Positions 4,481-7,277 of a stretch of 7,277 nucleotides of DNA are shown here, one piece after another. The stretch is from Candidatus Stahliibacteriota bacterium (lineage in GTDB: Bacteria; Hydrothermota; Tepidihabitantia; B3-TA06): positions 1 to 7,277 of the forward strand of contig JAUVJT010000109.1 of NCBI GenBank assembly GCA_030592225.1, written 5' to 3'. How positions within the stretch are numbered: the first letter of the stretch is position 1; the number at the start of each line of letters is the position of its first letter. The position numbers and the translations under genes were made by a program. Below the pieces are notes generated by a model. The model was not told the DNA's origin and did not search any database. It saw nothing but the letters and a program-made list of their open reading frames with translations.

Positions 4481-7277
4481 TTAGTACGGTATGCGCGGTA
4501 TGTCGTAGATTTTCATCAGACGGGACAGATGCTGGCGGGATACGCCAAGTCGCTTGGCTGCGCGGGTTACGTTACCTCTCATTTCGGCAAGGGTTCGTCT
4601 TATCAATCCCCGTTCTTCTATCTTACGCGCTTCCTGCAGGTTATGGGTGGTATGGGGAACCGTAGGAAAGAAGCGCTGGTCGAGAAGGTCCCTGCTGATG
4701 TGCCGGGTGTACGCCAGTAGAATCGCACGTTCGATTACGTTTTTTAGCTCGCGGATGTTGCCCGGCCAGGGGTAATCAAGAAGAGCCTCGGACACGTCGT
4801 TTTCCACCCCTTTGATATTCTTGTTGAATTCTCTGGAGAATTTCTCCAGGAAGAAATCAATGAACTCGGGGATGTCTTCCCTGCGGTTGCGCAGGGGTGG
4901 AAGGGTAAGGGTAAGCGTGCTGATGCGAAAGTAAAGATCCTCGCGAAAGCGCCCCTGGCGAACCTCTTCTTTAAGGTCACGGTTCGTGGCGAAGATGAAC
5001 CGGAGATTTACCGGTTTCTTGACGGGTTCCCCGAAGCGTCGTATTACCCGTTCCTCAATAACCTCCAGCAGTTTTGCCTGCATGTTGGGTGAGGTATTGG
5101 TTATCTCGTCGAAGAACACGGTAGAGCCGTCCGAGGCCTCCAGAAGGCCTATCCGGTTTTCCGTAGCGCCGGTAAACGTTCCCTTGCGGTAGCCGAACAG
5201 CTCCGACTCGAAGAGGTTTTCAGGCAGCACCCCGCAGTTTATGGAACAGAACTCCCGGCCGCGCCGCAGGCTGTGCTCGTGTATGGCATGGGCAAACAGT
5301 CCTTTGCCGGTGCCGGTTTCTCCTTCAAGAAGTATGTTGGTGTCTGATTTTGCTATTTGCTTGAGTTGAGCATAGAGTTTTGCTATGGCGGAGGAGGTGC
5401 CTATGACTACGCCTGATTTCTCAAAACCCTGTCGTTGACGGGCAAGAAGCAACTCCTCACGCATTCTTGCGAACTCCGCCGATTTGTCGATGGTTGCCGC
5501 CAGCAGGTTGCCCAGCGCTTCAAAATACAGGGTTCTTTCAGCGTCAAACAGTCCTATCTCGCTGCTGTCCAGGTAGATGGTTCCAATGAGCTTCTCGTTG
5601 GTACGCAGGGGTATGCACATCAGGGAGCGGATGTCGTTGAGCAGGATGCTGCGGGAGCGGTTGAAACGTTCGTCAGCGGTGGCGTCCGGGGTGTAGATGG
5701 GCTTCAGACCTTGTTGAATGCGCCGGATGACGGTCTGGGAGATGCGCCGGGCGTCGCTGGTGGTTGCCGGGTTCATTCGTTTGGAGGCCACCGAGTACAG
5801 TTCGTTTTCGTCCATCATAAAAATCATGCCCCGCTGCGCTTTGGTAAGCTCCAGTACGATGCCCAGAAGATCGAGCATGAAGTTTTCTCCGCCCAGGCGG
5901 TTGTTGATAAGTTCCGAAACCTGCCTCAGGCCTTCAAGATACTGGTGAGAAAGCCCTGATTGTCCCCGCCAGCGCTCAAAATGTTCGTCCCGGAAGCGGG
6001 TGATACGCTCCAGGTCATTAGAGGCCCCCACGCGTCTGAAGATTATTTGAGCCTCCTGCAGCGCCGATGAAGCCTGTACCGAATACCCCTCTTCTTTAAA
6101 CATCGTCTCGGCCAATGTATAAAGGCTGAGGCCGTGTTCATAAAGCGCTTCGTGTGATTTGAATACCTCAACGCTTTCACGAAGCCTGCCCACTCCCTCA
6201 TCGAAATTTCCTGCCGCTATCAGCGCCCTGCCCCAGATACGAAGAGCTTCTCCTCTTGCGTCCTCGAAACCGTGCTTATCTATCACGGACATTGCGTTGG
6301 ATATAGTTTTCAGCGCAGGAATCGACTTGCCTTCTCCGAGAAGAGTTTCTGTTTTCAGCAAAGAGACACGTGCCTCGGCGTTCGAATCGGTGTTTGTTTT
6401 TAAGAGCGACTTGCAGATACTAAGCGACTCTTTGGCTTTGGAATAATTCCCGCAAGCGAGATTTATCTTACAATCTGTAATACCAGTCCATAAGAGGACG
6501 GTTTCCTGATGGTATTCCTTGGCAAGGGTTTGTGCTTTAGTGAAGATGCGTTTTGCTGCAAAGTAATTCCTTTGCAAGTAACAGAGGTGCATCCAACCTT
6601 GGAGAAGGTAAGACTTAAGGCTATTTGCGTAGGTGGTTTTGCTGAATTCCCTCCACAGCTTACGGTATATGCCATGCGCTTGCTCCCAATTTCCCAGAGC
6701 ACTTGATGCCTGTGCCTCGAACAGGTGAAGTGCGGCGACCTGGTATTTGTCATTGATTTTGCTCAGTATATCGAGCGCCTGGCGCGCCAGGCTGCGTGCC
6801 TCGCGGTAGCGTCCTCTCGCAGAAAGAAGATAGGCTTTTTGACGTAAAATATCCGCGGTAAGGCTCGGATAGTTCATTTCCCGGGTCAGGGAAAGGGCTT
6901 CTTCCAGATACTCTTCCGCGTCGTTCAGTTTTCCACTATCCCTGTGAATAATTGCCAGCAGGAGATATGCCCGGCAAACAGCGTCCTTGTCGCCGCCTTC
7001 ACGACAGGATTGAAGAGCTTTTTGGGTGTATTCCAGGGCCTGGGGCAGTTTCCCTTTTGATAAGAGAGGGTGGGCAAGGTTGTAGGGGGCGTTGAAACGT
7101 TCATAGGAGGATGAGGCAATGGCCAGGGATTGTTCGAAAAAAGCCTGGGATTCATTAAACTGGCCATGATAGTAGGCGTTCCAGCCTCGTGCGGTGAGTT
7201 GCTGGTATCTAAGGGTATTCGACGGGTTCGCAAGGCAGGCCTCGCTTTGCTCAAAGAATTCCTGGGCCCGGTCAAAA
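4481..7277 (-). CDS. Sigma54-dependent transcriptional activator with TPR, GAF, AAA+ and Fis-type HTH domains; 5' end outside window
   Basis: 931 residues are visible, open to the window edge with no stop; the Met at 6877 lies inside a repeat region and is not the start. Residue numbers count from the first visible codon. Residues 1 to about 430 are helical TPR-like repeats, with recurring Gly-x-Tyr/Phe-x-x-Ala patterns such as GKLPQALEY and GRYREARSL. A GAF ligand-binding domain covers about 455-600. The AAA+ sigma54-activator domain covers about 620-860, with Walker A GETGTGKG (652-659), sigma54-contact loop GTFTGA (699-704), Walker B TVFFDE (719-724), arginine-finger region GRFREDLYFR (775-784) and WPGNIREL (837-844). 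A Fis-type HTH follows (NVTRAAKRLGVSRQHLSRL, 902-920). It should bind enhancer sites and use ATP to open sigma54 promoters. No receiver domain is visible, so control is probably through the TPR and GAF domains or a missing N-terminal domain, for example a kinase as in some relatives. The intact -24/-12 promoter just downstream is its likely target. Confidence 0.95.
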   Translation of the reverse strand, partial: FDRAQEFFEQSEACLANPSNTLRYQQLTARGWNAYYHGQFNESQAFFEQSLAIASSSYERFNAPYNLAHPLLSKGKLPQALEYTQKALQSCREGGDKDAVCRAYLLLAIIHRDSGKLNDAEEYLEEALSLTREMNYPSLTADILRQKAYLLSARGRYREARSLARQALDILSKINDKYQVAALHLFEAQASSALGNWEQAHGIYRKLWREFSKTTYANSLKSYLLQGWMHLCYLQRNYFAAKRIFTKAQTLAKEYHQETVLLWTGITDCKINLACGNYSKAKESLSICKSLLKTNTDSNAEARVSLLKTETLLGEGKSIPALKTISNAMSVIDKHGFEDARGEALRIWGRALIAAGNFDEGVGRLRESVEVFKSHEALYEHGLSLYTLAETMFKEEGYSVQASSALQEAQIIFRRVGASNDLERITRFRDEHFERWRGQSGLSHQYLEGLRQVSELINNRLGGENFMLDLLGIVLELTKAQRGMIFMMDENELYSVASKRMNPATTSDARRISQTVIRRIQQGLKPIYTPDATADERFNRSRSILLNDIRSLMCIPLRTNEKLIGTIYLDSSEIGLFDAERTLYFEALGNLLAATIDKSAEFARMREELLLARQRQGFEKSGVVIGTSSAIAKLYAQLKQIAKSDTNILLEGETGTGKGLFAHAIHEHSLRRGREFCSINCGVLPENLFESELFGYRKGTFTGATENRIGLLEASDGSTVFFDEITNTSPNMQAKLLEVIEERVIRRFGEPVKKPVNLRFIFATNRDLKEEVRQGRFREDLYFRISTLTLTLPPLRNRREDIPEFIDFFLEKFSREFNKNIKGVENDVSEALLDYPWPGNIRELKNVIERAILLAYTRHISRDLLDQRFFPTVPHTTHNLQEARKIEERGLIRRTLAEMRGNVTRAAKRLGVSRQHLSRLMKIYDIPRIPY

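Noticed and set aside
6875..6877. Start of the sigma54 activator at this ATG
   Set aside because: The frame stays open upstream to the window edge and encodes more TPR-like repeats; no ribosome site precedes this ATG.
6925..7275. A 116-codon minus-strand frame overlapping the activator
   Set aside because: It is an out-of-frame shadow of the TPR-coding region; the activator frame is continuous here with repeat motifs.
1..7277. CRISPR array, tRNA, rRNA or tmRNA
   Set aside because: No regularly spaced repeats or RNA-gene signatures were seen on either strand; the only repeats are the REP-like doublet and the regulatory repeats described.

Overview
All genes in this window lie on the minus strand, so biological order runs from high to low coordinates. 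GC content is moderate. The genes suggest an uncultured Gram-negative-type bacterium, possibly of the FCB group or a neighbouring candidate phylum (for example WOR-3/Stahlbacteria, TA06 or Zixibacteria). The evidence is a secreted subtilase with a C-terminal FlgD/type IX-like sorting domain, an AMIN-Amidase_3 cell-wall amidase, and a multidomain TPR-GAF-sigma54 activator. The phylum is an inference; no rRNA or other decisive marker is present.

Layout in transcription order. (1) 7277-4481: the C-terminal 931 residues of a large sigma54-dependent activator (TPR repeats, GAF, AAA+ ATPase, Fis-type HTH), whose start lies outside the window. (2) 4480-4253: a 228-bp regulatory region with two related dyads, an 11-bp direct repeat 105 bp apart, a 10-bp palindrome and a well-spaced -24/-12 (sigma54) promoter. 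(3) 4252-4040 and 4014-3721: a two-gene unit encoding a 70-aa Pro-rich, acidic secreted peptide and a 97-aa cytoplasmic protein of unknown function. It ends at a UUCG-loop intrinsic terminator (3699-3671). (4) 3598-3570: a near-consensus sigma70 promoter whose predicted +1 coincides with the A of the smpB start codon, so smpB mRNA is probably leaderless. (5) 3563-3123 smpB, then after one base 3121-1715, an exported N-acetylmuramoyl-L-alanine amidase. (6) 1691-1613: two inverted REP-like hairpins. (7) 1565-1: a secreted S8 (subtilisin-like) peptidase lacking only its last residues at the window edge.

The most interesting part is 7277-3671. A sigma54 activator is followed directly by a region holding candidate activator sites at about -185 and -108, a -24/-12 promoter, and a small secreted peptide plus a small cytoplasmic protein. 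This looks like a self-contained, sigma54-controlled module with no function I recognise. The sequence supports the layout; what the module senses and does is open. The rest is housekeeping (smpB, a trans-translation factor) and envelope or secreted functions (amidase, peptidase).
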